A program made the position numbers and the translations under genes. From positions 96,665 through 128,568 of the forward strand of contig LSYV01000059.1 in the NCBI GenBank assembly GCA_001584585.1: a stretch of DNA of 31,904 nucleotides, in the 5' to 3' direction. Position 1 is the stretch's first letter. Each line of letters opens with the position of its first letter. Under the pieces are notes generated by a model, which saw only the letters and a list, made by a program, of their open reading frames with translations, made no database searches and had not been told where the DNA came from. Shown here piece after piece: positions 20,601 through 30,576 of this stretch. This DNA is from Gonium pectorale. Lineage: Eukaryota; Chlorophyta; Chlorophyceae; Chlamydomonadales; Volvocaceae.

Positions 20601-22269
20601 ACATGCAGCGGAAGCCCCAGGCCGGACGCAGCCCCTCCTCAGACGTTTGCGCAACGGCATACCCTCCCACAACCCGCCCGCTCCATGCACGCACATGTCT
20701 TGCTGCTGCATGCGACATCACGCCCGCCCCCTCCCTTCCCCGCCCGCCACCCGCCCGTACGCCTTCCGTACGGCTGTGACTCCGTACTTGCAACATACGA
20801 GCGTGCTGCAACCCCGCTGCTGCCCGTCGCAGGTACGGCGACCCGTATGGCTCTCTGGCCGCATGGGCGCGGACCCGCTTCCCCGAGTGCGGCCGGGTGC
20901 TGTACAGCTGGAGCAGTACAGAGTACCACCCGGGGGACCTGCTCGGCCTGTACGGCAGGGACGACCCGCTGGACGTGTCCCGCCCGCCCGTCTACGTACT
21001 CACCGGTCACGGCGGCCAGGAGTGGACCAGTGAGTAGTGGCCCGTGGGTCATGTACTCCTGCCGGCGCGAATGGGAGGTTCATGCATGAGTCTCACGGCA
21101 TGCGCGAGTCGCCCGTAAAGAGTTATGTTGCCGAGTCGGATCGCGCCCTTTGTAGCCCTTGCTTCGCGAACCCTTCGTAGCCCTTGCTTAACTTGTTACC
21201 TGGGTCGCTGGGTGGATACCCGGGGGGGGGGTTGGGAAGTACCGCATGGACGCTGGCGGGACGCATGGACGCATGGACGGTCGCCTCGGCGCGCATCCAC
21301 CGACTGCCGGCTGCCTATCCGAAACTCCTCCGCTAGCTCGTCCCCCGCGCCGACCATCACCACCGCTCGTATGACCCCACACTCTTGCCATCATCCTTCC
21401 AACTCCAACCCCCAGATGCCACGCTGGGCTCCGAGGCGGTGGCCGGGGCCATCCTGGGCGGGGCCGCGCTGCCCCCCTGGGCCGAGACTTACCGCCCCTC
21501 GCGCTTCCTGCCCGGCACCACCAGCAAGGTAACTCTTTTCGCCCCACACCACACCGCCTCTTGCACTCCGTCCGCGCCCCGGCGGCCCACCCACCCACTG
21601 CAACGTTGGGACATCCCGCACACCCCTGCGCAACCAATCCACGCTGGGGGAGCAGCTGGCATCCGAGCTGGCGGTCTATTTCTCTACGGTGGCCGTGTCG
21701 CTGCTCAAGCACGTGGTGCCGCGGGGCCTGGGCGACGTGGCGGGCATGCTGGCGCCGGGCAGCGTGGAGCGGCAGCTGGGGCCGGGGGAGGGCAGGGTAG
21801 GTCGGCGGGGCGGGGCGCGTCGGGTGGGCGCAGCGGGTGGGTAATTGGGAATGGAGCGTTGCCGACGGCTGGCTGCGTTTGTGACATGGCCGCACCCGCG
21901 AGACGCATCGCACGCACGGCCCTGCCCTGGCTGGATGGGGATGGAGGACGCGGGGGTAGTGAAGAGGTAGTGAAGAAGTGAAGTGGTCACGTGTTTTGAA
22001 ACGATTCGTGCACCACTTTGGCGACTGCACACCGTACTCGCCGTGCCATCGGCCGCTCCGCACATCCGCATCGCCTACCGCTCCGCATCGCACACACCAA
22101 CCCGGCCGGCCACTCACCAACACCCGCAACACCCCCAAGTTCGCTCGCCCGGCCGGCCGCGCAGGTGGCTCAGCACGGCCTACTCAAGAAGGCGCTGTAC
22201 CGTGACGAGGGCGGCACTCTGCACCTGCGCTCCGCCTTCTGCACGCACCTGGGCTGCTGCGTCAAGTGA
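17681..22269 (+). CDS. FAD-dependent oxidoreductase with C-terminal Rieske domain, truncated by an in-frame TGA
   Basis: Exons: 17681-17777, 18107-18193, 18942-19147, 19339-19541, 19714-19813, 20076-20368, 20833-21029, 21416-21528, 21656-21796 and 22165-22283, all GT-AG and in phase. The first exon carries the FAD-binding VVVVGAGLAGLGTAY (GxGxxG), followed by KRVVVLESRLVGCGTAGRR, LATHSPINRNQ, LAAWARTRFPECG, DLLGLYGRDDP and VLTGHGGQEW, as in DAO-type oxidoreductases. The Rieske part gives YRDEGGTLHLRSAFCTHLGC, with the first Cys/His ligand pair. Codon 514 (22267-22269) is TGA where relatives have Trp (CVxWNP); the frame continues NPLDK and splices correctly to the exon at 22954, so 38 residues are lost. 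Such enzymes pair flavin chemistry with an Fe-S cluster; the substrate is unknown. The start is unresolved: no in-frame ATG in the first exon, so an upstream exon is likely. The segment between the FAD fold and LATHSP looks short for the family. Confidence 0.8.
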
Positions 22270-22299
22270 AACCCGCTGGACAAGTGAGCGGACCGGATT

Positions 22300-23540
22300 G
22301 GAGGGCGGGGCAGCGCGGCAACCGGGCGCGGGGAGCGGGGTGGGTGGGGAGGCACGGGCCGGTCCAGAATATGAAGTGATCGGGAGCCGGGGGCCATGGA
22401 GGTATGCGTTCGGCATGGAGGGCTGGGCCGGGCAAGGTGGGGCGGGAGACGCGAAGGGGTGCAGGCCTGCGGGGCATGTGGCAAGCGCATGTGGTAGGCG
22501 GGTGTGCTTGCGAACAGGCGCGGTGCTATACCGGTATATGCGGTGGCTCACTCGGGCGCTGATTGCGGGAAAGGGGCGCGGGAGGAGCGACGGCGGAGGA
22601 CGCACGCGGGCCGGGCGCCGGGGGGGCACCCCGGCGGCGGATTGGCCGACGGCCGGCCGTGCGGTGCGGCGTGCGGGGCTTGATTGCCAATGGCCATTCC
22701 CAATACCGCATGCGTGTGAAGCTGGCGGGCTGACCGCCAGGCCTGGCAGCCCACGCGGAGTGGACCTGTCTACAACACGACACGCACTGCATTGTTGGCG
22801 TATGGCACCTTGTGCGCAGCAGAGTGGTCACTAACGAGTCTACGCGGTACCGTTGGTACGGACAGCGGACGGAGATGCGGTGGTCTGCGCATTGGCTCGC
22901 GCTAGCTGCCAGCCCGCCAGCACACACTTCGCCCCAACCATCTTCCTTCACAGGACCTTCGACTGCCCCTGCCACGGTAGCTCCTACAGCGCGTGCGGCG
23001 ATTACATCCAAGGCCCCGCGGTGGCGGAGCTGGAGGACCTGGGCAGTTGCAAGTAGCTGGGGACGCGGAGAGGCGCCAGTGAGCGCACATTGCCAGGCCC
23101 TGCCCCCAAGATCTTGACACACGGAGGCACATGTTTTTGGGCCCCGGCTTCCGGAGGCCATAGAGTTCAGAGGCCTGAGGCCTCTGCGCTGGATGGGCCA
23201 CGACTGCGGACCTGGACCGCGAAGCCTGAGCTCCGGGAATGCTGCTTCAAGAAGCTAGCCAACAGGTTACAGATTACAGGCAACAGCCGGAGCGCGGTTG
23301 AGCAAAGGAGGGTGGGGCACCAGGAGAAGGGCATCACGCGCACGCCTGGAACTCCATTATACGAAAATCTGGCTGGATTGTACAACTGCACGTCGCGGAT
23401 GCGGCACGTCTGCGCGTCGTCTGGGCTGCTTGAAGCGCATACATCGTCCAGATTGGTGAGGCGGCGTTTCGTTGCCAAGAGAGGTCCACAACCTGCCGGT
23501 CGCGTGCCTGGTTGCGGGCTTGAATGGGTTGTACCCATGA
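22300..23540 (+). repeat. Parent copy of the inverted Rieske 3'-end duplication
   Basis: Last intron, last exon and 3' UTR of the Rieske gene; matches the minus strand of 10340-11900. It lacks the 550-bp element, so it serves as the empty site. Limits are approximate. Confidence 0.85.
22954..23056 (+). pseudogene. Last exon of the Rieske gene, downstream of the in-frame TGA
   Basis: The acceptor CTTCACAG (ending 22953) is followed by TFDCPCHGSSYSACGDYIQG and LEDLGSCK then TAG. It joins in phase to 22283 (GAC AA|G). The CPCHGS motif is the second half of the Rieske cluster site, so the protein needs this exon for a working 2Fe-2S centre. It would be untranslated if the TGA at 22267-22269 is real and read as stop. 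If the TGA is an error, this is simply exon 11 of the gene and the protein is intact. Confidence 0.8.
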
Positions 23541-23574
23541 TGTTGCTTGCGGAGCTTGCGTGTCGTATTCGTCT

Positions 23575-23760
23575 GGTGTAAGTGATCATTTTACGGTCCT
23601 TTTTGACTCGTGTGTGTATGCGTGTGTTGTACGGTGTATGGCGCTGTTGTGATTGCCGTGCAAATCTTTGGTATTTAGCGTCGCAGCGCTTGCGTCGCGC
23701 TGCGCTCGTCTGTCTCTTGGGCAGTGGCCCATGAGCGACAAGTAGGCCCCGATCGTCAGT
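23575..23760 (-). repeat. Dispersed repeat, copy 2 (inverted)
   Basis: Reverse complement of the 15500-15680 repeat. On the minus strand it encodes GLLVAHGPLPKRQTSAARRK, the counterpart of GLLVTHGPLPKSKTSTK in copy 1, and here the frame stays open for about 200 codons (23763-23167). That open frame runs on into the Rieske 3' UTR, so its length is probably chance beyond the repeat. Confidence 0.8.
23577..23581 (+). promoter_or_regulatory. TGTAA poly(A) signal for the Rieske gene
   Basis: TGTAA about 520 bp past TAG at 23054-23056, and the first clear one downstream. It sits at the junction with the inverted retroelement-like repeat. Confidence 0.45.
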
Positions 23761-23769
23761 CATCCTGCT

Positions 23770-24860
23770 GGCGATTGAGTATTGCCCCTCAAGCCGAGCA
23801 GACAGACTTCCGCACGTCGTTCTTTCGATTCCGTTTGTTTAACAGCAGTGAAACATGTTCGGTGGTTCCTTTAGCGCTGCAGGCTAGACCTTAGCCGCTC
23901 CCCATGTGTCGGGGAAAGTGGCGCGCCCCCTAAGTCACGGGTGTGCACGTAAAACGCACGTTGGACGGTCAGCGTACACGACATGCGGAGGCGGACGAGC
24001 TAACTGCCGTCGGGCAATGTTCGCTCGCACAAGCTTCAAACGTACCCACTGCCGACACCAGCTCAATGCACGACCAAGAGGCAAGAGCACTTGACTCCAG
24101 ATTCCGGCGCCTGTAGTGGACGCCGGGGGAAGGAACGCTTCCGATGTTGCTTCCTCCACGTCAACCGACACATGCCGCGACCCAATTTGCCTGGCCGTGA
24201 GGTCTGAGGTGGGGCAGGAGGTGGGTAACGGTAAGGGCATCCTAGCCGCCAGCGTGGGTGAGTGAGTGTGTGTGTGTGCTAGTACCGCTGATGACATCAT
24301 TGACATGCTGATGCGAGTACGGCAGCAGCGCGTGGTACCGGCGCACTGGCGGGTGTGTGTGTTACGTCATGCGAATGTGCGTGCTTGTGGACAGGCTGGC
24401 TGGCGCACTGGCGGGTGTGTGTGTAACGCGTCCTTCCCCTCCAGCATGCTGTCGCTCAGCGGTTACTGGACCGTCGTGCGCCCAGCCCGCCCACCGCCCA
24501 CCGCTGTATATCTCTGGAACGATGCAAGACGCGTCCGTCCCCTCCGGCACGCCGTGCCGCCGGCTCCGGGGACGACCCCGGGCACCCCTAAGCGGGATAC
24601 TGCAGCGCCCCCACCCTGAGTGGCTCCGTCGGCGCAGCGTATCGGCGCAGCGTGCGCGGTATCGACACGCCCCCCCCCCTTCCCAAACAGGGCGAAGCTC
24701 CCTGCAAGCCTGAGTCGAAGCCCAGCCGCGTAGCCGGGGTGCCGGGCCCTGTGGAGGCGGGTGATGTGGGCACGCCCCGTCGCCCGATAGATGAGGATCG
24801 CAGCCTGGTGGGATGTCTGCCGTCATGTGCGCACTGAAAACATCACACCTTGGGGGGTTT
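23770..24860. other. Region without a supported gene
   Basis: A 22-bp direct repeat (GCGCACTGGCGGGTGTGTGT core) occurs near 24342 and 24400. A plus-strand frame around 24110-24250 ends in a donor-like GTGAGT, and another around 24266-24619 begins with DDIIDMLMRVRQQRV; both look mildly coding but match nothing I know. No gene is called. Confidence 0.35.
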
Positions 24861-24870
24861 ATGACCGTAA

Positions 24871-24988
24871 AAACAATTTGTGTAGAAGCCGAAACAGGGA
24901 GGCTACCTCTATGGTCATACATACCCGAAGGTGTGACGTAGGGCACCGTAGAGGTAGCCTCCCTGTTTCGGCTTCTATACAATTGTTT
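24871..24988. repeat. Foldback with ~44-bp arms
   Basis: Arms 24871-24914 and 24946-24988 are reverse complements with about two mismatches and a one-base gap; the loop is 31 bases. The arms contain AGAAGCCGAAACAGGGAGGC. Flanking CACACCTT (24845) and AAGGTGTG (24928) add a second, offset pairing. This resembles a small MITE or an insertion remnant. Confidence 0.85.
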
Positions 24989-26760
24989 ATTTGTTTTGGC
25001 GCACCGGACCCCACGGTCGCACGGTGCCGGCACAAGGCCCTGCTCCCTGGCGCACTTCGACACCATCAACGCACTTCGACACCCAGCCGCGAGTCTGGGC
25101 GTTCTCGCTCCAGTAGAACAGGTGATTCCCGCCTGGCGCCTCCTGCGTTATGCCCACCCGCTGGACTCGCTGGAGGCGGGTGCGGGGTTTGGAGACCCGA
25201 GCCATTAAGGAGCCGCACCGCCGTTGTCTCCTACGGTTCATGGGATCGTGAGCGCCCAAGTGCGACAACCGCATGCGAAGAGGGAGACCCGAATGCCCCA
25301 AGAGCCCCCGGATGGGCTGTCCACTCATAAAAAGAGAGAAACCGTCGCACTGCGGCCGCTGCGGGCGCTGAGCCCCGCCTGGGTCGGCCCGAGTGAACGC
25401 CTTACAGACCTACTCATGTAGCAGTTGCAAAAGAACCATCCACGCTTGCGCAACGACCCACGGGTCAATACTCGGCGTGCGGTGGGCAGGGCAGGAGAAA
25501 GAAGGAACCGGAGGCAGGGGCGCCGCTCAGGGCACACCCCTAGCGTCTCACCCAGGCGGACACGAGGCAGGTGAATCCAACTTGCCATCTTTCAAGGGAC
25601 AGCCATGCGCAGTCCGGGCCATTCCAGCCAATCTCATTGAGGTTACTGTTGAGCTAGATGCCAACAGAGCAAGCCGTGATCGCCGCCCGGTATGACCTTC
25701 ACAAAATGACAACTCCAGCCCGCAGCCCCTCCCAAATGTCTCCTTCACCAGCTCTCAGCACACACAAGCATGTAAACCCAAAAGCGGTTACCACCAGCCA
25801 GGCCAAGTACGGCAACTCACCGCCCACGCGCTTGCCGTACCGTACCGCATCCCACGCAATTGATGAATATGCGCTTATAGGACCCAAATGATGCGCTTAC
25901 TGGCGTACAACACAAAGGGCCTACAGCAACCACGCCGGCTTTACCACCTAGAATATGTCAGGACCTGGCGACCCGTTCGCCGGGCTCCCATGGGGACGCC
26001 CCTTGGGAGTACCTGAGAACCTGTGAAGCAGGCTCTGCATCGCGATGGGGAGATTCGCCGCCCAGAAGTGCCCGCGCCGGCGCGCCCCGCCACTCCCCCC
26101 CCGCCCTGCACCTCACGCAGACCAACGGGACGCCCGCACCGTCCGCCGCACCGCCCAACAGTACAGGCTTCGCACCAAGTCGAACCCCTAACCAGCCGCC
26201 GCCCCGTGGCTACCGGCATGCCCGTGTGTTCACTACTGGGATCACGTCTAGGGACCTCACGCCTCCGCAATCTGAAGCCCGCAAGGGTATTATGTGAGCT
26301 CACCGTCACTGCTCGCGCGATGCGCATGCCGACAACATGTCAAGGATCACCAACCCGCCCAACACACCGTCATGCCGGGCAGCTAGCCTGGATCTCGGGC
26401 CCGTCGTTTGCGTGCCGTGCACCCAGTCACGCTGGATAACAGGATAAGGGGTGTCACGCCGAGCTCACGCACACCCAGTCAGGCGGCGCCCTCGCGAGCC
26501 AGCGCCGTGGCCCGTCTGCGGGTTTCCCTCGCCCGTCGTCAGCCTTGTACGACGCTCGTACATGCTCGCGCGCAGCCGGCCACCCTACTAGAAGCGCCGC
26601 GAGTGCGTACCGGCCTGTCCGCAGAGGTGGCCTCCACCGCCCATTTCAGCGCCTTCGGGGGAGTACCGCTTTACCCGCCTCTTTCGCTTTCTGTCTGTTT
26701 CTCCCGGCCGATGCACGCAAATGCAAGGAAAGAGAAATCAAACAAGGATAGAGAATTAAA
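24989..26760. other. Region without a supported gene
   Basis: It contains a 14-bp direct repeat GCACTTCGACACC (25051 and 25070). A frame at 25393-25695 ends PANLIEVTVELDANRASRD, which looks coding-like but has no recognised domain or splice support. The rest shows only short frames. This would include the 3' UTR of the agmatine-deiminase-like gene at its right end. Confidence 0.35.
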
Positions 26761-26764
26761 CCGG

Positions 26765-29332
26765 TCATACCCTGGGGATAGTCTTGGACAGGCAGTGGAT
26801 GGTACCCTTCTCCTTGATGATGTTCTCGCCGTGGAACGTCACCACACGCTTTCCCGTGGCGGCCTGTACGGCATCGATCACGCCCTGCGCCTCGTGCCCG
26901 TCGTACGTGGGCACCAGTACGACGTCGTTCAGGAAGAGCATGTTGGCGTAGGTGCGCATCACCAGGCGGTCGCGCTTCTGGACCGGATCCGGCATGGGGA
27001 TGGGCACGATCTGGAACCGGCTCCGGAGCAGATCCAGGTTCCGGCCCATGATGGCCGCGTTGGCGGCGTGCTGGTCCTCCCGGAACACGCCGGCGATTAG
27101 GGTGGTGCGCGACGCGAAGGCCAGCCATATGTCCACGTGCCCTGTGGGGAATGAGAAACAGGCCGATCATCCCGCCTCCTGTTTGCCGGCTTTCCGTCCA
27201 GGTGCGAGCGGTTGAGAGCGGTTGAGAGCGGTTGAGAGCGGCTGAGAGCGGTGCGAGTGTGTTTTTCCAGTGCGAGGGCTGGCTGGGAGGCCGGGGGACG
27301 GGAAAGACGAGGTTGTTTCGCTGCCGCAGGTGCGCAGCGCGCAACGGCCCCGGAAGGGCGGCGCCCCAGCCAGGGCGCCCAACAAAATGCCTCTCCCCCC
27401 CCGCAGGCACAGGCGCGCGCCCACAGACACGCACCCGTCGCCTCGTCCTCGAGCGACTCCAGTACGATGGTTTCGGCGCAGCCGTACTTCCGGAGCGCCT
27501 TGACCAGCAGCTTGCGCTTGCGCTCCACGTTGTTGGTGTAGGGGAAGTTGAAGCTCAGCACCTGGGCGGGCGGGACCGGACCGGACACGAGAGCTCGCCA
27601 CTACTGCATAGTGCTGCGGGACCGGACCGGATACGAGAGTTCGCCACTACTGCAAAGTGCTGCGGGACCGGACCGGACACGAGAGCTCGCCACCGTAGTG
27701 GAGCACAGCGGGGCGGGTCACGGGATGTCACCCGTTAGGGATAACATCGTACGGGAGACATAGGAAAGAGAACGTAATTAACCCCAGAATGGAAGCATGG
27801 AAATGGGATTGTGAACCGAGGGAGCCGTTAACACGAAACACAGTCTGTGACGTACAACATAGCCAGGATGGCATCATCCAAAGCGCTAAAACGGCCCGAT
27901 TTTCCGTCCGTCATGTAAAGGCAACCAGGCTTGGCTGGATGGGCCGGTGAGGGGCCGTTGGGGGGCCGGTACTGTTAGCAGCAACCGGGGCACCACGACG
28001 CCGAGGCTGTTGCGCGCACGCAGCCCGCATCATCACACCGCCCGCCCTGCTGGAAACATCGCGCCTTCGGGTGCGTATGTCCGGTGAGGTGTGGCTCCCC
28101 CATTGCAGCGTTTCCATTTCACAGCCCCCACACATACGTCGCCCCAGCACGCGCGCCAACGCGCTCCCGCTCCGCCAGTTTAGCCCCGCCGCTGCGGTTT
28201 CCACTCCTCTTCCCGCCTGTGCCCGCCCGCCCGCCTGCCCGCCCGCCCGCCTGCCTGCCCGCCCGCCCGCACCGCGTCGCTCGTGATGCAGACCTCCCCG
28301 TTGCTCAGCAGGTTGCCTCCCTCCATGTAGAGGCCGCTGTCCGTCAGCGGCAGGTCCGCCCAGTCCGCGAACGACCGCGGCTGGTCGTCGTCTGCGCGGC
28401 GCAGGGCCGACACGCTCGTATGCAAGTCAGCTGCATCAGCGCGTGTCGCACTGCGCTAAGCACGACCGCAGCCGCGTAGCTCACCGCGCGGTCGCCGGTC
28501 GTAGTAGGCGTACTGGAAGAGCTTGGGCTTGCCCCGGTCCAGGTACCTTCGGGCAACAGCGGACCCCAAAGGAAGGGCTGGGTGGTTGGGTAGTTGGGTG
28601 GTTGGCAGTTACCGCAACGGCCCGGGTCACCGGCGCGTGCACGTGGGCTTCTTCTGGGATTGCGGCCAACGGTGGTCGGTTGGGGGTTGCCAGGAATGTG
28701 GCTGGCTACGGGCCGAGCTGGCCGGGGAGCACCCCCGCCCGCCCAGACTCACAGCGTGGGCCCATAGTCGCGAATCCAGACGCTGTCGGTGCGGTCTGCG
28801 GTCGGGGGGGGGGCGTTGCGCGGGGGGTTGCTAGGGTGGTGTCACGGCGTGCACGTGGGGGGCTGTGGTGACCCGCTGGGCGTCCTCACGTGCGGTCAGG
28901 CAGTGCCAGCACTGGAGGTAATTCGACCCCAGCTTGCGTCGCACACCCATGAGCGCTCTTACACGGACTGATCTCGTATTGTAGGCCTCTCCTGCTAAAC
29001 TCGGCGTCCACGTCCCTGACCGACGACTTGTGGATGACGTGCACGAGGACTTTGATGCCCTGCCTGTTGGCCTCGCGGATTGCGATGGTCCAGAGATCTA
29101 AAAAATGGTCGTCCACTCCTGCAATTGTTCGGTTCCCAAGGCGGAAAGTCGTTTGTTCACTTGTCATGCACGTGACTGACCACGGCCCCCATTGCATTAA
29201 CTCGCCTTTCTCGATGTCCAGGTCGTCCACAGAGAGCAGTAGGGTACTGACGGGGTCGGTCTCAATCGGAATGCTTCTCGGCCCCGCCGTGAGCAAACTG
29301 AGGACCGCGGTGGCGAAGGCCAGCAAACCCAT
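26765..29332 (-). CDS. Agmatine deiminase / PAD-family amidinotransferase-fold enzyme, probably secreted
   Basis: Six exons on the minus strand: 29332-28963, 28795-28753, 28546-28485, 28391-28273, 27561-27435 and 27141-26765. All are GT-AG and in phase, encoding 365 residues, close to the usual length for agmatine deiminase. Family motifs in order: TDSVWIRDYGP (127-136), LYMEGGNLLSNG (179-190), ATGHVDIWLAF with the catalytic His 242 and Asp 244, RTYANMLFLN, and GTIHCLSKTIP with the nucleophilic Cys 357. These enzymes hydrolyse guanidino groups: agmatine to N-carbamoylputrescine (polyamine synthesis) or arginine side chains in the bacterial PAD branch. The N terminus MGLLAFATAVLSLLTAG looks like a signal peptide, which plant agmatine deiminases lack, so a secretory or extracellular role is inferred. 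The first ATG follows an in-frame stop, though an acceptor-like TCGCAG lies between them. Substrate is undecided. Confidence 0.88.
27201..27257. repeat. 10-bp tandem repeat in an intron
   Basis: About five copies of GTTGAGAGCG, with variant ends, inside intron 5 of the agmatine-deiminase-like gene. Confidence 0.9.
27571..27708. repeat. 46-bp tandem repeat in an intron
   Basis: Three units, each starting CGGGACCGGACCGG (27571, 27617 and 27663). They lie immediately next to the 3' splice site of intron 4 of the agmatine-deiminase-like gene. Units differ by only a few bases except at the end of the third. Confidence 0.9.
28217..28270. repeat. (CCCG)/(CCTG) tetranucleotide array
   Basis: Tandem GCCC/GCCT tetranucleotides directly after the donor site of intron 4 (minus strand) of the agmatine-deiminase-like gene. 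Confidence 0.85.
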
Positions 29333-29399
29333 TTGCAAGGGCTTGATCGCAGCGTTCAAGCAAGCGAAACACACGCGAAGCAGCCTCCAGCTGTCGGCC

Positions 29400-30570
29400 T
29401 GCGAGGGAATCTATCTGAACTATTGGGGAATCTGGTTCCGGAGAAGGAAAACGCCGCCGTCCCCTCTCCGTCCTCCTCCATCTACAGCACGTTACAACAA
29501 ACCGCAGACTGCCTCTTTCGATCTCATTTCATAACTGAAAAATCTACATAGCTGCATGCCAAGCCGACGCATCGCCGTGCATGCCATGCCCACCCAGTCA
29601 ATGCTGGGATCCACAACCGCAGCTGGAGACCCCGCTGCATGCAAAAAAAGTCTTCAGTGACGGATTACAAACGTTGCTGGCAGCAGGTACGCCTCCTGTC
29701 TAGTTCCCGTCATACGAGCAACGACGCCACCCTTCCGATCGCCGGAGAGTTCCCTTGAGTACAGTGGTGCGCGATGGCGCCGAGTCCTATCCATTCTATG
29801 CGCGCGTCGGCGCCCTTACAGCCGTCCCGTACACATACTCAAACGCAACCACGTTTGCGTTGCGCTCAATGCGCTGGATGCGGCACTCATCCAGTATGCG
29901 CCTACGACCAGTACGACAAACCATCGTACCATGCCGCTATGCATTGACGACTGCACCATGCACCGTCGTCGTCTACTCCAGACACATGCCGTACACATGA
30001 GAGCGCATGTGCCGTACGCTGCACTCGTACGGTACGCTTGCAAGGCCACACACACACCGCCAGCATCCCCGCCCGGCATACGGCCTCACAGGCGGCCGCC
30101 CGCAGCGATTTTCGCGCGCGCACCACGCAAAGCCGCGGCCCTGCCGCACCGCCGTACTGCTGTACCGCCGCACCCGGCTGCGCAAGCGACGGAGGCAGGC
30201 GCGACACGTACCCGCGAGTTTGGGCGTGCGGGTGCCGTACCGTGCCGGTACGGTACCCTGTCCTCCGTGCCGCCGCATGGAAGACACTCTCAGGCCTTTA
30301 GAAGATGGAAGGTCAGATGGCCAGCCCGCCCATAACAGGTCTCCTGGGCCGCGCAGCCAGGCTGCCACCTGGCGTGTCGCCTTGGGACGGTGCCGCCAGT
30401 CGCCGGCCGCCGGCCGCCAGTCGCCAGCTTCGGGCAACCAAGACGCACCTCACGCCGCAATTTCCCAACGGCCGCGGAAATGCCCCACCCAACAGGCAGC
30501 CGAATGTGCGGCGCAGCCGCGCAGCCGTTGCACTGCAGTCTCGCGTACGGCAGGTCGCCCCGACGACGAA
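29400..30570. other. Intergenic region between the two minus-strand genes
   Basis: This should hold the promoter and 5' UTR of the agmatine-deiminase-like gene and the 3' UTR of BRE. Sequence from 29930 to 30270 is rich in CGTAC/GTACG and has small palindromes such as GTACCGTGCCGGTACGGTAC (30236-30255). CGCCAGTCGCC repeats lie at 30385-30425. No gene is supported. Confidence 0.4.
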
Positions 30571-30576
30571 TGGCCG

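Noticed and set aside
22267..22269. TGA read as selenocysteine
   Set aside because: Relatives have Trp here, not Cys, and no selenoprotein logic applies to this Rieske position; mutation or sequence error is simpler.
23167..23763. 198-codon minus-strand frame as a gene
   Set aside because: It begins in the inverted retroelement repeat and runs into the Rieske 3' UTR; the length past the repeat appears accidental.
24841..25000. CRISPR-like repeat structure around the foldback
   Set aside because: It is a single inverted pair, not a set of regularly spaced direct repeats, and the surrounding DNA is eukaryotic.
25393..25695. 100-codon frame ending with a coding-like stretch
   Set aside because: No domain recognised, no splice or promoter support, and it sits in a region with frames of similar length on both strands.
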